DNA of 64,000 bases from Metallyticus violacea (GCA_030762175.1 CM060833.1:168778501-168842500); one strand, 5' to 3'. Positions 42,301 to 48,473 are shown, counted from the stretch's first letter. Numbers and translations are program-made. Notes: generated by a model from the letters alone, not told the origin.

Positions 42301-45292
42301 CAGAATTGCACCAGGAGATGTAATTGTGTCTTCTGATGTAAAATATTTATTCCCAAGCATACTAATATAGAATCTTAGGCAAATGTTAATGAAATGGTTA
42401 ACTTCCTTAAATTTACAAATGGAAGAAATAGAAGACCTACTAAAACTTAACATATACATTTAGCAAAATTTCTTCAGTTTTAATGAAAAATTTTACCAGC
42501 AAGTTTCTAGAACATTTATTCATGAGCTTCTTTAAAATACACATCACCAAAACCTTCCCATTTATTTTCAATACATATTATAGGTATGTGGATGACATAT
42601 TTGCAATAAACAGAAAAAACATTCAATAGATGCTCTGAAACTCCTTAATTTAAAACATAAATCTACACACTTGACTGTGTAAGAGGAGAAAAATGAGTGG
42701 TTCCCATTTTTAGATTTAAAAATTATAAGAAATGAAGACAAACTGAACTTTGGAATCCATCACACACAGAAAATTACATAAAAAATAACAGTTATATCTC
42801 CATCACCCACAAATATGCATTGTTCTACAGCTTGGAACACAAAATAATTAACATTCAACTCACAGAAACCAAGTACAAAATGGAATGCTTACCAACAGAT
42901 AATTAATACAGCAATAATCAGTGGTTTCAACAGACACATTAATAAAAATTATTAATAAATTTAAAGGACAAAATTTTTTAAGAATTGTTTCCACACTGAA
43001 GAACATCAAGGGAAGATTGCAAATAAGTACAATTTAATGTTGTTGCAAATGCAAAAGAACTCTTTGACTGTGCTTCTGATCTTTCTCTGGTATCACAAAA
43101 CAATTTATAACATCTAAAACTGTCAAACAAAAGCATTCCTGAATGATAAATGAAAGTTGGTATACTCAATGGACTGCACTCAAAATATATAAAAATTCTT
43201 AGTGTATATAACGTTCTTAATGGGCTGGAAAATAAACCAAAATTATAAGAGAGTGTTTATTACAAAAGCTTCGTGCTAAAAAAAAAAACTGTAATATAAT
43301 GTGTATTCAGATGCTGAAGAAGAAAAAGAAGAGGGACAGCAAAATTTGAAACTCTGACGCTAACAACTGAAAACCTTAAACATGGAACTTATGTCTAAAC
43401 AGAATTCAAAAGTATTAGCAGAAAGAGGAGCCATATTGGTGTCTGTCAGAAAGAAGGAGAACAGGATGGAGAAATAAAAATGGGGCTGAAAACGAGTTCA
43501 TTAGTAGATCCCCAGATTTTTATGCAGATGAAATTGATACTTCATATTTAACACTGAACAAAATACTAGAATATTATCTGAGCTATTAGAATGGTTGGTA
43601 ACAGAATTTTTATGAGATATATATATATTTGCATAAAAATAATTATATAGTACATTTGTTAATTCTTTTAATTTTTGCAGAGCTACAGGTCAAGACCCTG
43701 GGTTCCACTATAATGTTACAAAGGAGTGATAAAAGTGTGCAGATCACGCTACTGTATTCTTCTTATTGAACATGTGAAATAAATATATGTTCTTTTTATA
43801 TGTCCCAAATTATGAGTTTTACTAATTCAATTTACAGAAAATTAGACCAATGTGCACATTATGACATTTGAGCCTCAACACAACCATAAGCACATTCTTA
43901 CAGGTAATGGGTACAAATAAAAATGCATATTTCAAAACCTAATCCAATATGTTAAGAACTCTCATCTAATGAAATATAACTGTTTTACTTTAACAATTAA
44001 TAAATATATTTTAGATTTGAGATAATACAAATTGCTGTCCAAATGAAACACCTGCAACAGGGAATTGCCTTATTTTTCAATTAGTCTGGAACAGTCTGAT
44101 ATAGGTACTACAAAACTTGCTGAATAAAGAACAAACCAATTTAATATGAAAAAAGTACCAACCCCCCAAAATACTGGCAATGTAACAACCTAATGTAAAG
44201 AGATGAAGAAAAATAATTAGTGAAATACTGATAACAAAAAAGGGTAATTACATACAAATGCTATTTTAGTTCAGCTAAAACAACAGCTAGTTTTTGTGTC
44301 CCAACCAGATAGTTCCTATAAAAAAACTAACTATATAAACCACTAAAGAAATCTGGATTTGGTTGTTGCATAATCTGCTTACAAGTTCAGAAATGCACAA
44401 TGACAGAAAGAAAACAAACCTATTGCTGCCTCTATATCATGGCTGCGATTATAGGATTTAAACTAATGATACTTCACTTATGACACTCATTAATTCTACT
44501 GGCAGTCCACACACTGTGTCCCCCTGTATTCAAGATTGTAATTGTTAAATTTTTTTAGTTCAATGCCAGCCCATTGTTTTTATGAACTTGTGCAGGCATT
44601 CCCCATTGGCATGGTGATACATCTGAGGCCGGAAAGCACATAAGAATGAATAGTGTTTAACGCTCGTTTTTGCTACAGAGACACAAGCGATGGATACTGA
44701 TGATACATGAGATGAAATGAAATATAGCGAAAGGATTTTTTAAGGAAGGAATCGTTCCAGGCCTAAGTTTAGGGTACCTCCCCGGCATTTGCCAATTATG
44801 AGAACTAAGGAAAACCTGAAAAAAAAAAAACCTGTCAGGGATGACGGTCCTGGCGGGTTTCGAACCTCAGACCTCCCGCTCACGAGTCCGCGCCTTAAAG
44901 ACCTCGGCCACTCGTGGCGGTCGAAGCCCATAAGGCCCCGCTACATTATCCGTATGGGGGATAGCGATATGGTTATGGTGCACCTTAGATCTTTGTTGTG
45001 ACCACAAAGTAAAATTTATCACTTTAAAGTTTGTACAAAAAAGGACAGAATTACTAAAGGCCTATTCCACAGAATATATGTTGAAGTTTCCACTATTATT
45101 GTACTAAGAAATTAATGCGCTCGGCAAAGGGTGATGCCAGACGTACTTCTTTGATAGAACTCCTAATACTCCACATGATCATACAAATAAAACCCACATT
45201 AAAACTTACTGGTCGTTCACTGTGCCTATAGATCCCGTAGCCATCGTGTAAGTGCTATCATTAATTTCCCAAGGTTTCATGGGAGCTCTCAT
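15165..45292 (-). CDS. PEX13: PEX13, peroxisomal membrane docking/import protein (whole gene, 5-6 exons)
   Basis: PEX13 sits in the peroxisomal membrane and, with PEX14, docks the cargo receptor PEX5 for matrix protein import. The joined exons give a KPWE motif at residues 6-9, a proline segment PPLPPRP at 64-70, a YG-rich tract at about 81-126, the conserved segment AEESSRPAFQSIES in exon 3, a hydrophobic membrane segment at about 253-270, and an SH3 domain at about 301-356 (ALYAF, GWLL and VPYNY motifs). All junctions found are GT/AG and phase-consistent. Length is 391 residues if exon 5 reads to its own stop, or 437 with the proposed exon 6; human PEX13 is about 400. The introns are filled with repeats: about 15.5 kb, 94 bp, 2.7 kb, 3.3 kb and possibly 7.2 kb. 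YG-rich PEX13 segments are reported to form a selective import phase; that this applies here is inference. Confidence 0.93.
15618..15892 (-). repeat. SINE family B copy 1
   Basis: This is a reverse-complement copy of the second tRNA-derived SINE. The tRNA-like head is at the high-coordinate end (CGCCACAGGTAACTGAC and GACTCATGAGTCTGAG, minus strand) and the tail at the low end, with TGTGATGCCTCAGTAG. Confidence 0.82.
16560..17110 (+). pseudogene. mariner-like transposase remnant
   Basis: The plus strand reads KAKTISSAGKLMVSYSGI, then LHQDNAPGCWSAIALAKIYN, YLTDVPPLSFNLFMKLRYAL, DEVTVAAEPNEPFYKNGI and a terminal INVRGVYVNK. This matches the mariner order KVMxSVFWD / FHQDNAPxH / SPDLAPSDFxLF / SFYKTGI / GDYVEK. 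Catalytic SPDLAPSD has decayed, and frameshifts and stops are frequent. Confidence 0.75.
17900..18230 (-). pseudogene. mariner-like transposase remnant (minus strand)
   Basis: Frame 18099-17902 (minus) reads ENEKVMALVFWNEKRILLIN and TITIEYYASLLESLK, the middle part of mariner transposase. Upstream, FKKNPTIFYEVF is readable. The remainder (HQDNAP, SPDLAP) is not seen downstream, so the copy is truncated. Confidence 0.7.
18227..18482. mobile_element. Hammerhead fold-back element FB4 with 12-bp target duplication
   Basis: The unit 18239-18469 is flanked by ATAAAATGAATT and ATAAAATGAACT (11 of 12). Inverted arms lie at 18287-18345 and 18410-18470. The left part also carries GCTTCATAAGTACAATAT on the minus strand, a variant of the shared 3' motif. 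Only the right arm contains the ribozyme core. Confidence 0.75.
18380..18415 (+). ncRNA. Hammerhead-ribozyme motif in FB4
   Basis: CTGAAGA (18380-18386, matches CUGANGA), T, stem II GGGAGA/TCTCC(A), GAAAC (18403-18407), AC, GUC triplet with predicted cleavage after 18412. A GTAAGTAAATGG block follows. This is one of the best cores in the window. Confidence 0.7.
18778..19075 (+). repeat. SINE family B copy 2
   Basis: The tRNA-like head starts with CCGCCACAGGTGGCTGAGG (box A region) and has GGTTCAATTCTCAG as a box B-like segment. Then comes the SINE body (CCCTGACTGAGATTTTTTCC, CCATCGCCTGTGATGCCTCA) and an A-rich end. Confidence 0.88.
19190..19620 (-). pseudogene. Possible non-LTR retrotransposon fragment
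   Basis: The minus strand shows patches such as GVWNNVRN and WRDYLEQLCE that recall the linker between endonuclease and RT of LINEs (WRxYFExLYE). Stops are frequent. The assignment rests on short motifs. Confidence 0.3.
19625..20730. other. No gene seen
   Basis: This is AT-rich sequence without a recognisable protein. Confidence 0.4.
20733..20800 (+). ncRNA. Solo hammerhead-like PLE end
   Basis: GTGATGA replaces CUGAUGA, with stem II AAGGC/GCCTT, T, GAAA, then TGTGTCC. The segment closely resembles the arms at 25630 and 25730. AGTGGAATCATG upstream is also shared with them. No inverted partner is seen. Confidence 0.5.
20810..21060 (-). pseudogene. Non-LTR retrotransposon endonuclease fragment
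   Basis: The minus strand reads LLLLDFNAKNGNLQEDL, matching the GDFNAxxG motif of the apurinic-like endonuclease of non-LTR elements; the Gly-Asp before Phe-Asn has become Leu-Asp. Flanking sequence is decayed. Confidence 0.5.
21870..22010 (+). repeat. Solo PLE terminal block with hammerhead-like core
   Basis: CTGATGA, T, a weak stem II, CAAAAC in place of GAAAC, then TGATTC and CTACATATTATAAACAAG, GTGGAGCAATAAGAGTGTGT, TTCGACTCAATCATATA. This is the conserved order seen downstream of other ribozyme motifs here. Confidence 0.6.
22144..22375. mobile_element. Fold-back element FB6 with two hammerhead-like arms
   Basis: Inverted arms carry CACACTAACTCCACTTAC at the left and its complement AGTTAGTGTGAG at the right. 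The right core is CTGATGA (22295-22301), T, GGG/CCC stem II, AAAAC, AT, GUG. The left core (minus strand) is similar, with CAAAAC. Neither shows a canonical GAAAC. A related copy is at 41965-42120. Confidence 0.6.
22390..22395 (-). terminator. Candidate polyadenylation signal for the short PEX13 form
   Basis: AATAAA on the minus strand lies about 150 bp after the exon 5 TAA. It fits the 391-residue transcript. In AT-rich DNA such hexamers are common, so this is weak on its own. Confidence 0.35.
22545..22870 (-). CDS. PEX13: PEX13 exon 5 (SH3 domain; read-through end or donor at 22567)
   Basis: The acceptor AG is at 22872-22871. Two later AG sites would create immediate stops, so this acceptor is favoured. 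The exon encodes the SH3 domain (residues 301-356), with ALYAF, a conserved Trp in RGWLL, and LVPYNYIRLL. Two ends are possible. It may read on to TAA at 22547-22545 (391 residues), with an AATAAA-type signal on the minus strand at 22395-22390. Or it may splice at AAAG/GTAATG (last exon base 22568) to a downstream exon. The SH3 domain binds PEX14 and, in some species, PEX5. Confidence 0.93.
22849..22985. repeat. Diverged tandem duplication across the exon 5 splice acceptor
   Basis: CCACTGCTCAAAACAATTTG (from 22850) recurs as CCACTGCTCAAGGCAATTTG (from 22930), with about 55 bp of similarity. The copy preserves an AG acceptor (22951-22950, minus strand). Using it would lead to an in-frame TGA after 14 codons. 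Confidence 0.75.
23340..24250 (+). pseudogene. Penelope-like element remnant (RT C-terminal part, GIY-YIG endonuclease, 3' end)
   Basis: Plus-strand frames read HHKEAAFNSMIYRLINIPL and INGINKQMIDQKIKRF (PLE RT thumb), then SGIYRINCRDCDKVCIGKTK and RLKEHW (nuclease). A hammerhead motif follows at 24113-24150. Frames are interrupted at about 23537 and 23640, and after 23884. Confidence 0.82.
24113..24150 (+). ncRNA. Hammerhead-ribozyme motif at the end of the 23340-24250 PLE
   Basis: TTGACAA (altered CUGANGA), T, stem II GTGAG/CTTAT with two G-U pairs, GAAAC (24138-24142), AT, GUC triplet with predicted cleavage after 24147. Confidence 0.5.
24500..25555. other. No gene seen
   Basis: This is very AT-rich DNA within PEX13 intron 4 or 5 flank, without a recognisable repeat or frame. 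Confidence 0.4.
25561..25883. mobile_element. Hammerhead fold-back element FB7 with 12-bp target duplication
   Basis: The unit 25573-25871 (299 bp) is flanked by TATGTTTATAGC and AATGTTTATAGC (11 of 12). Arms of about 100 bp lie at 25580-25680 and 25708-25825. The right end carries ATTTCACTATGAAAATTCC, a 3' motif variant. Because of the palindrome, both strands read the same peptide (KAVAFIFSMIPLSA), which is not a gene. Confidence 0.8.
25623..25658 (-). ncRNA. Hammerhead-ribozyme motif, left arm of FB7 (all boxes intact)
   Basis: Minus strand: CTGAAGA, T, stem II GAAGGC/GCCTTT, GAAAC, AT, GUC, then CAAGTAAATGG. Stem III would be the palindrome CATG, too short for a stable hairpin in a monomer, which suggests a minimal or dimer-acting form. 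The right arm (25728-25760) has the same core but GUG instead of NUH, which should block cleavage. Confidence 0.72.
26147..26344 (-). CDS. PEX13: PEX13 exon 4 (membrane segment)
   Basis: The acceptor AAAG is before 26344 and the donor GTAAGT is at 26146-26141. Residues 218-283 include a hydrophobic span at about 253-270 (AVMLFMGIMFIGPYLVW), the membrane anchor that precedes the SH3 domain in this family. The leftover A joins exon 5 (ACA, Thr284). Confidence 0.94.
26820..27500 (-). pseudogene. Penelope-like element remnant (endonuclease and 3' end)
   Basis: The minus strand reads AGIYKISCAECEKIYYIGNIKR, in short segments, at about 27260-27340, then LKEHFRNIKYKQMQKSAVAY and WEKMYIYKYKDSLMNFN. 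The copy ends with a hammerhead at 26928-26961 and the terminal motif GGCTTCACTGTACAAGTTCC near 26840. Confidence 0.8.
26928..26961 (-). ncRNA. Hammerhead-ribozyme motif at the end of the 26820-27500 PLE
   Basis: Minus strand: CTGATGA (perfect), T, stem II GCGAA/TTCGT, GAAAC, CU, GUU triplet, then CTACATTTATAGACAAG. All boxes are present. Confidence 0.65.
27803..28109. mobile_element. Hammerhead fold-back element FB8 with 12-bp target duplication
   Basis: The unit 27815-28097 (283 bp) is flanked by AAGCACATTTTT and AAGCACATTATT (11 of 12). Arms of about 95 bp share TTGAGTC, TGCACTCTT, ACTTGTTTATATGTAGTACA. The right end is ATTAGCTTTACTGTAAAAG followed by TTCC. Left core: CTGATGT and GGAAC. 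Right core: GTGACGT and GAAAC. Both are damaged. Confidence 0.8.
28110..29080. other. No gene seen (PEX13 intron 3)
   Basis: This is AT-rich intron sequence with no supported feature. ACAGGGTGGTACAAAATATT at 28130 looks like a transposon end, but no partner was found. Confidence 0.4.
29085..29332 (-). CDS. PEX13: PEX13 exon 3 (conserved core)
   Basis: The acceptor GCAG precedes 29332, and the exon ends at 29085 before a weaker donor, GTTAGA. It encodes residues 135-217, including AEESSRPAFQSIES and FRAVLSVAENF, the most conserved part of PEX13. The leftover G joins exon 4 to form Gly218. No stop or frameshift is seen. Confidence 0.95.
29427..29747 (-). CDS. PEX13: PEX13 exon 2 (Pro- and YG-rich N-terminal region)
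   Basis: The acceptor CAG is at 29750-29748 and the donor GTAGAA starts at 29426. The exon encodes residues 28-135. It contains PPLPPRP (64-70), which fits the class II SH3 ligand pattern PxxPxR, and a Tyr/Gly-rich stretch (81-126) with seven YG dipeptides (residues 94, 105, 109, 112, 117, 120, 125). That composition is typical of the disordered luminal/cytosolic N-terminus of PEX13. Only 94 bp separate it from exon 3. Confidence 0.93.
29930..30330 (-). pseudogene. Penelope-like element remnant (endonuclease)
   Basis: The minus strand reads IYEIGSKDCNMKYIGKTKRN, then FKEQMKNVKYKHTEKSAIVA and FWQKNHEF. This is close to the 60342-60764 copy. It lies in PEX13 intron 1. Confidence 0.8.
30838..31187 (-). 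other. Unassigned open reading frame
   Basis: The minus strand is open for about 115 codons (DEDLEPWHNSNHRAPIQEF, TTHVNETIRTYYNALPM, TFDAAVVTGLFVHLGSLVFF). Its apparent start extends into SINE family B copy 3, so the true frame begins inside the pre-SINE sequence, where a stop lies not far upstream. I do not recognise the family. It could be an old transposon fragment or chance. Confidence 0.2.
31188..31517 (+). repeat. SINE family B copy 3 with 11-bp target duplication
   Basis: The SINE 31199-31506 is flanked by ACCTCCTTTGA (31188-31198, 31507-31517). The head reads CCGCCATGGGTGGCCGAGG (box A like Leu/Ser tRNAs) and GGTCTGGGTTCAAATACC (box B). The 3' part contains CCATCGCCTGTGGTGCCTC and ends in CATT repeats. 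An intact-looking Pol III SINE inserted in PEX13 intron 1. Confidence 0.9.
31520..32665. other. No gene seen
   Basis: This is AT-rich intron 1 sequence without a recognisable feature. Confidence 0.4.
32672..32956 (-). repeat. SINE family A copy 3
   Basis: This is a reverse-complement copy with head CGGTCTTGTTAGTATAGTGG (minus strand, 32937-32956), body with GGCCTCTGAGCAAAATTTGT and CCGTTTCATGCCC, and tail near 32680. Confidence 0.88.
33085..33120. repeat. Short ATTCAT tandem repeat
   Basis: Several copies of ATTCAT lie between two CAGTGTTAT segments. Confidence 0.8.
33190..33540 (+). pseudogene. Tc1-like transposase fragment
   Basis: The plus strand reads FVFQHDSDPKYIYKLCQK, a decayed form of the Tc1 motif QQDNDPKHTSK, then VQWPHRLLIQV (from MxWPxQSPDLNPIE) and LKASWNDISACPRKICSKNV. 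Catalytic residues are partly lost. Confidence 0.65.
33600..33870. repeat. Tandem ~105-bp repeat made of SINE A tail plus flank
   Basis: Three consecutive copies begin with ATTTCCATTCYCATTTCATT and contain GACATACTCTGACGTTATTT-like sequence, with the SINE A 3' end (TTTAACATCTCAGGTCATAA) in the first two. It joins the fuller SINE copy at 33850-34112. Confidence 0.7.
33850..34112 (-). repeat. SINE family A copy 4
   Basis: This is a diverged copy. The tRNA-like head is at 34060-34112 (GATCCTGGTGGTCTAGTGG, minus strand) and the tail merges with the tandem repeat to its left. Confidence 0.82.
34120..37930. other. Long repeat-poor stretch of PEX13 intron 1
   Basis: No recognisable gene was found. 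It contains a TA/CA run at 35423-35441 and two diverged tandem copies of about 150 bp at 36610-36905 (shared CAAGGTTG.GCT and TAATATTAAAGCCC). Short open frames here have no support. Confidence 0.5.
37938..38137. mobile_element. hAT-type MITE
   Basis: Termini CAGGGGTGGACAT (37946) and, on the minus strand, CAGGGGTAGGCAA (38129) are the typical hAT inverted ends. The element is 184 bp and has no coding capacity. Flanking 8-bp repeats ATGTAAAG and ATTTAAGG match at 6 of 8, as for a diverged hAT duplication. Confidence 0.75.
38140..38670. other. No gene seen
   Basis: This is AT-rich intron DNA without a supported feature. Confidence 0.4.
38673..38999 (+). repeat. SINE family A copy 5, nearly intact, with 13-bp target duplication
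   Basis: The SINE 38686-38986 (301 bp) is flanked by TCATACATTTCTG (38673-38685, 38987-38999). The tRNA-like head 38688-38760 has a perfect 8-bp acceptor stem (GGTCCTGG/CCAGGACC), box A (TGGTGTAGTGG) and box B (GGTTCGAACCC, 38740-38750). The anticodon arm is imperfect, with a CTCCTAC loop recalling tRNA-Arg(CCT). The G+C-rich body with intact CpGs suggests recent insertion. It is probably transcribed by Pol III and mobilised by a LINE. Confidence 0.93.
39568..39810 (-). repeat. SINE family A copy 6
   Basis: This is a diverged copy truncated in the tRNA-like head. It retains the box B region (GGTTCAATCCCAG-like, minus strand) and the tail near 39570. Confidence 0.8.
40190..40285. repeat. Purine-rich GGGA/GGAA tract
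   Basis: About 90 bp are almost only A and G, with GGGAGGAAGGAAGG-type units. The minus-strand reading (Pro/Ser/Phe-rich) is a by-product, not a gene. Such tracts can form triplex DNA. Confidence 0.85.
40381..40450 (+). repeat. Solo PLE terminal block with hammerhead-like core
   Basis: CTGATGA, T, stem II GGGAGC/GCTCCT, GGAAC (altered GAAAC), AU, then CC without a clear NUH, followed by CCAAGTAAGTGATG. It resembles FB6. Confidence 0.5.
40485..40660 (+). mobile_element. Hammerhead fold-back element FB15
   Basis: Short inverted ends (GTAAATTCTATCTAATCA at about 40490 and AGATTAGATAGAATTTAC at about 40602) enclose a ribozyme core and AAAGTAAGTGAAGC. The right end is AAGCTTCACTGTGCGAGTTCC. No target duplication was found. 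Confidence 0.65.
40520..40555 (+). ncRNA. Hammerhead-ribozyme motif in FB15
   Basis: TTGAAGA (one change from CUGANGA), T, stem II GGAGAG/CTCTT, GAAAC (40545-40549), CG, GUC triplet with predicted cleavage after 40554. Stem III would be the palindrome CCGG. Confidence 0.6.
40720..41960 (+). pseudogene. Decayed copy of an uncharacterised, repeat-associated protein family
   Basis: In shifting plus-strand frames I can read KSVLPKTQTKNRLLSEN, VKKNVEHFLLKG, SKFFLLCPIRVLPLSNMPHN (41085-41150), VQAHYFNEC, IDFTENYSTLPE-like and, at 41870-41935, WHFFATVHGKCAIDEI. This order recalls an unnamed family found in many copies in arthropod genomes, ending in a WHFFATxHGKxAxD motif. I know it only from memory of such proteins, and its function is unknown. 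Many stops and shifts show it is dead here. It lies in PEX13 intron 1. Confidence 0.5.
41965..42130 (-). repeat. Half fold-back related to FB6
   Basis: TCCACACTAACCC, a minus-strand core (AGCTGATGATAGGAGTG, CAGAAC) and GGCTGGATCTAAGGGTGCTT correspond to the left half of FB6 and its spacer at 22160-22280. Confidence 0.6.
42270..42990 (+). pseudogene. Penelope-like element RT fragment with YVDD motif
   Basis: In several plus frames: APGDVIVSSDVKYLFPSI (RT motif with catalytic Asp region), then YRYVDDIFAINRK at about 42588 (intact YVDD catalytic box), then FPFLDLKIIRNEDKLNFGI. It lacks the endonuclease and 3' end. Stops at about 42335, 42460 and 42680 make it inactive. Confidence 0.75.
43000..44640. 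other. No gene seen
   Basis: This is AT-rich intron 1 sequence. Nothing protein-like or repetitive could be supported. Confidence 0.4.
44652..44924 (-). repeat. SINE family B copy 4 (well preserved)
   Basis: The minus-strand head reads ACCGCCACGAGTGGCCGAGG and GGTCTGAGGTTCGAAACCC (box B), and the body has CTTAGTTCTCATAATTGGC. It is G+C-rich with CpGs, so probably young. It lies close to PEX13 exon 1. Confidence 0.9.
45210..45292 (-). CDS. PEX13: PEX13 exon 1 (start codon, residues 1-28)
   Basis: The start codon is at 45292-45290 and gives MRAPMKPWE..., whose KPWE motif matches the N-terminus of animal PEX13. An in-frame second Met (residue 5) is an alternative start. The exon has 27 codons plus two bases (CA) and ends at a consensus donor GTAAGT (45209-45204). 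The two leftover bases join the C of exon 2 to make His28. The exon lies 15.5 kb from exon 2. Confidence 0.85.
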
Positions 45293-45620
45293 TGTTCAAG
45301 AATTTTAGCACTCTCCCTAATTATTTTAGAATTACACTACTAAAGCACAACCTTTTCACTTCAATTAATAATCCTTATATTACTGTCTTCTATTACATTC
45401 TGCCACACGATTTCCATTACTTGCAATTTCTTTATTTGACATACTCTCCAACACATTTCAAGGTTTCCAGCGAGAAATAATGTCTTCGTACTGAAAAATT
45501 TCTCTCAAAATGACAAAAAGTCTCTCTTCAGTAAAGATTGGTAACTCTGGCAGATCTGAAGAAATAAATGGGAACTAGCAGCGACTCCTGGTTAGTGAGA
45601 AAGAAGGGGACGGAAATGTG
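45293..45620 (-). promoter_or_regulatory. 5' leader and presumed promoter-proximal region of PEX13
   Basis: This is the sequence directly upstream of the PEX13 start codon. No TATA box in a convincing position and no protein-like frame were seen. Its role is inferred from position only. Confidence 0.35.
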
Positions 45621-45904
45621 AATTGACTAAAATTTCAAACAGACATACATACAATAAATGTTACTGAAATATAAAATATATGTAACTAAAATAAAAGTCG
45701 CCTAATGCTATGTGATATCAATAAGGTTACTAATTAAATTCTGAATCCGCCTGTCTTGTTTGGTTATTACTATTGCAAGTGACTATCACAAGCTGCTTTA
45801 GATTTTGGAAGATTCATTCTTCTTCTAGAACTCGTAGGATGTCTGTATTGCACGATGAACTTCGCTTAACTTCGCATGATAAAGGAGCATGCATAAAAGC
45901 AGTT

Positions 45905-46065
45905 ATTTGTTCTATTGTGACTTTTTGCGTGGCATTACAACACCGGTCTGTTCAAGAACTTCTTGTACTTCATATATCTGCTCATATCCTGGACTTTTGG
46001 AAACAATGTTCGGATTTTTTTTCTGCGTCGATATTTCCAGAACTGACATTAATTCAGCTAATGTT
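45905..46065 (-). other. Candidate exon or upstream ORF near the PEX13 promoter
   Basis: The minus strand reads about 50 codons of hydrophilic, protein-like sequence (KTLAELMSVLEISTQKKNPN, SPGYEQIYEVQEVLEQTG, VVMPRKKSQ) before TAG at about 45905. I do not recognise it. A PEX13 5' UTR exon, an upstream ORF or a neighbouring gene are all possible, as is chance. Confidence 0.2.
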
Positions 46066-46199
46066 TTCTTACAACTTTAACGACTCATACATTTTAATAC
46101 TGCTTGCTTCTAATCAGAACAGGGTGTGAAAGAAAAAGAAAAACTCGACCCCAGTTCTGAGTTTCGAGCTACTTCGATTGATAACTGTATCTTGGGAGT

Positions 46200-46220
46200 A
46201 AAAAAAAAAAAAAAAAAAAT
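46200..46220. repeat. Poly(A) run
   Basis: Twenty consecutive A residues, followed by a CT microsatellite at 46229-46240. Confidence 0.85.
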
Positions 46221-46424
46221 TCAACACGTCTCTCTCTCTCTTGATTTTTAGCCTTGTAGATAGCAAACATACCCCAGCGAGTTAAACTTTGTTGTGGAGT
46301 TATATTTGTACCATTGTTTTAAAGACTTTTTTGCTTACGAGATGATTTCATCGACACTTTTATTAAATTCAATAAACCATTGAAACTGTGGTAAACTGCT
46401 CTAATTCTAATTCGCAACTAATTC

Positions 46425-47275
46425 AGCGAGTAAATAATTGTAATGGTGGCAAATCTCCTTTAACTCCGCCAGGGAAAAAGAGAGATGATAGTATTCGAAC
46501 ACACTATTCTGTCTCCACAAGTGTAACATGATGCTCTAACCGCCTGAGCTATGACACCGTGATTCTAAATCGTTATCTAGCTAATAGCTATGCCAGACTA
46601 CCCTCGGCTCTCTCCGCTTTCGTACGCTTCTGGCTAGCCGCTCGAACACTTAGCACCAGCAGCAGAAGTGCTTTCAGCCAGAACTTGAAGTTACACGCCC
46701 AACGGAAATGGCTAGTGCATCGCCCGAGCGAGAGCGGAATTTAATTACTCCGCGCACTTGTCTCAATTGGTAACTTTTTTTTTTTTTTTTGTTAAAATTA
46801 ATTTCACCTGTGTTGTCCTGCGAAATATAAAATAATAGTACATTGTTCACTAACTTACGCTCGCCTCTTTTTCGTATATATATAAGGGAAGGTAAATCAT
46901 TGTAATGAGGCCATTGTTAGGTGGGTGAAAAATTGTAACGGTGGGAAATCTGCTCTTATTCGGATTCGCAACTAATTCATTTACTCACACACTAACCTAA
47001 CCTGTCGCAAACCTCAGGTAGATCCTAGAAACCGGTGGACCTAGTGGTTTAGCGAGTAAATCATTGTAACATTCATTAACACACATACATACTAACCTAA
47101 TCTGTTGCTAACTTCCTAGAAGTCGGTGGACCCGGTGATTAAGCGAATAAATCATTGTGACATTGACAAATCTCCTTTAACTCCGGCAGGAAAAAAAGTG
47201 GACGGTTCGATTCGAACTAACTTCACAACTATAGCATGACACCCTAACCGCCTGTGCTATCAAACCATTGATGAT
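46425..47275 (-). repeat. Third tRNA-like repeat family (two heads and internal ~95-bp subrepeats)
   Basis: On the minus strand, two tRNA-like heads are seen at 46499-46562 (ATAGCTCAGGCGGTTAGAGC, then GTGTTCGAATACTA) and 47195-47270 (ATAGCACAGGCGGTTAGGGT, then TTAGTTCGAATCGAACC). Each is followed by CCTTTAACTCC-related sequence. A subrepeat (TACAATGATTTACTCGCTAA, GGTCCACCGG, GACAGGTTAGGTTAGT on the minus strand) occurs about twice between 46880 and 47165. This looks like another SINE or a composite promoter-proximal repeat. Confidence 0.6.
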
Positions 47276-47459
47276 AAAGCTGTATCATCTCCCTATAACT
47301 GTGTACTACCTTCGGGTCTCTTCGCTCTCGTTCGATCGTTGCACTAGCAACAGTTCAAAAGCTAGTGCTACAAGCAGGCGAACTGCTGAAAACAATGTGT
47401 CGATAGTCTTCGTGCCCGAGGTGCGGCGACAGAGTCGACGAGATGTTTAACCGGGAAAT

Positions 47460-48470
47460 TTCTCTTGAGAAATAAATCTAGCATGGTAAAAAATTTATCG
47501 GTTTAATGTGACGGGATTTGTAACCGGGAGCTTTTTCAGAACTAAGATGCTAGCACAGTAAAAAATTATTGGTTTACTTAATGTGATGTTGACCAATCAG
47601 CCGTTTTAATTTCTTCATGAAAATATGTGTGTTTTGAAGAATGTATATTTGAGTTTGGAAATGGGAAAATATATGTTTCCAATCTTTAATTTTATAATCT
47701 TAAGTGCAAATAATTGTCAAGAGAAGGTTTACAAGGTTAAAATGGCGATTTAAAAAAGACTGAATATGTGAACAAATTGACAGGATCTTTAAGGCTTCCA
47801 TTCAGTTTTTTCAAATGCTACATGATCTGTACAATGAATAAGTTCAATTTGAATGAGAACTTTTACTAATTAAAACGGCGTCCGAATGCTAGTGAATTTG
47901 TGGAATCTCTTGCTGCTAGTGCTAATCACTTTAAATTCACACGAATGCGAGGTAATGTCATTTAAATCATTTTGTTAGCAATTCAAAAATGTATAAAGTA
48001 TTTTAGAGCTTTCTTTAGAGAAATAAATACGAGCACGATGAAGAATTTGATTTACTTAATGTGACGTTGACGAACAGCTGTTTTCATTGCTTCCCACTTT
48101 ATAAATTTACTTTTCATGTTTGCGAGTCAGTTTTAAACCTATATAATATAACATCAGGATAGGTGGGGATATTACAAAATTAACAAACTACAGAGTCCTC
48201 TAATTTCTAGGATTCAATCAAAGTTAAATTGTGTGTATATGTATGAATTGATTAAGAATCTCATTTTTGTAAACTTTTATTTGCTTATTACTTACAAAAA
48301 GACAAACCCATTATCTAGATTAAGTTTATAAAATTTAAATTTGGGATGCACATGGTGAAGTTGCACTTAAATTTTACCTTAAATCTAATTCCAATAATTT
48401 TTTTCCTCCTTTCTGTTCAAAAGTTTCAAAGGTTCACTAAACATATTGATATATTTGTGAACATTTTATA
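47460..48470. other. No gene seen
   Basis: A repeated segment is noticeable: GAGAAATAAAT then TTTACTTAATGTGACGTTGA recurs at about 47465-47600 and 48020-48075. No coding content is supported. Confidence 0.4.
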
Positions 48471-48473
48471 AGC

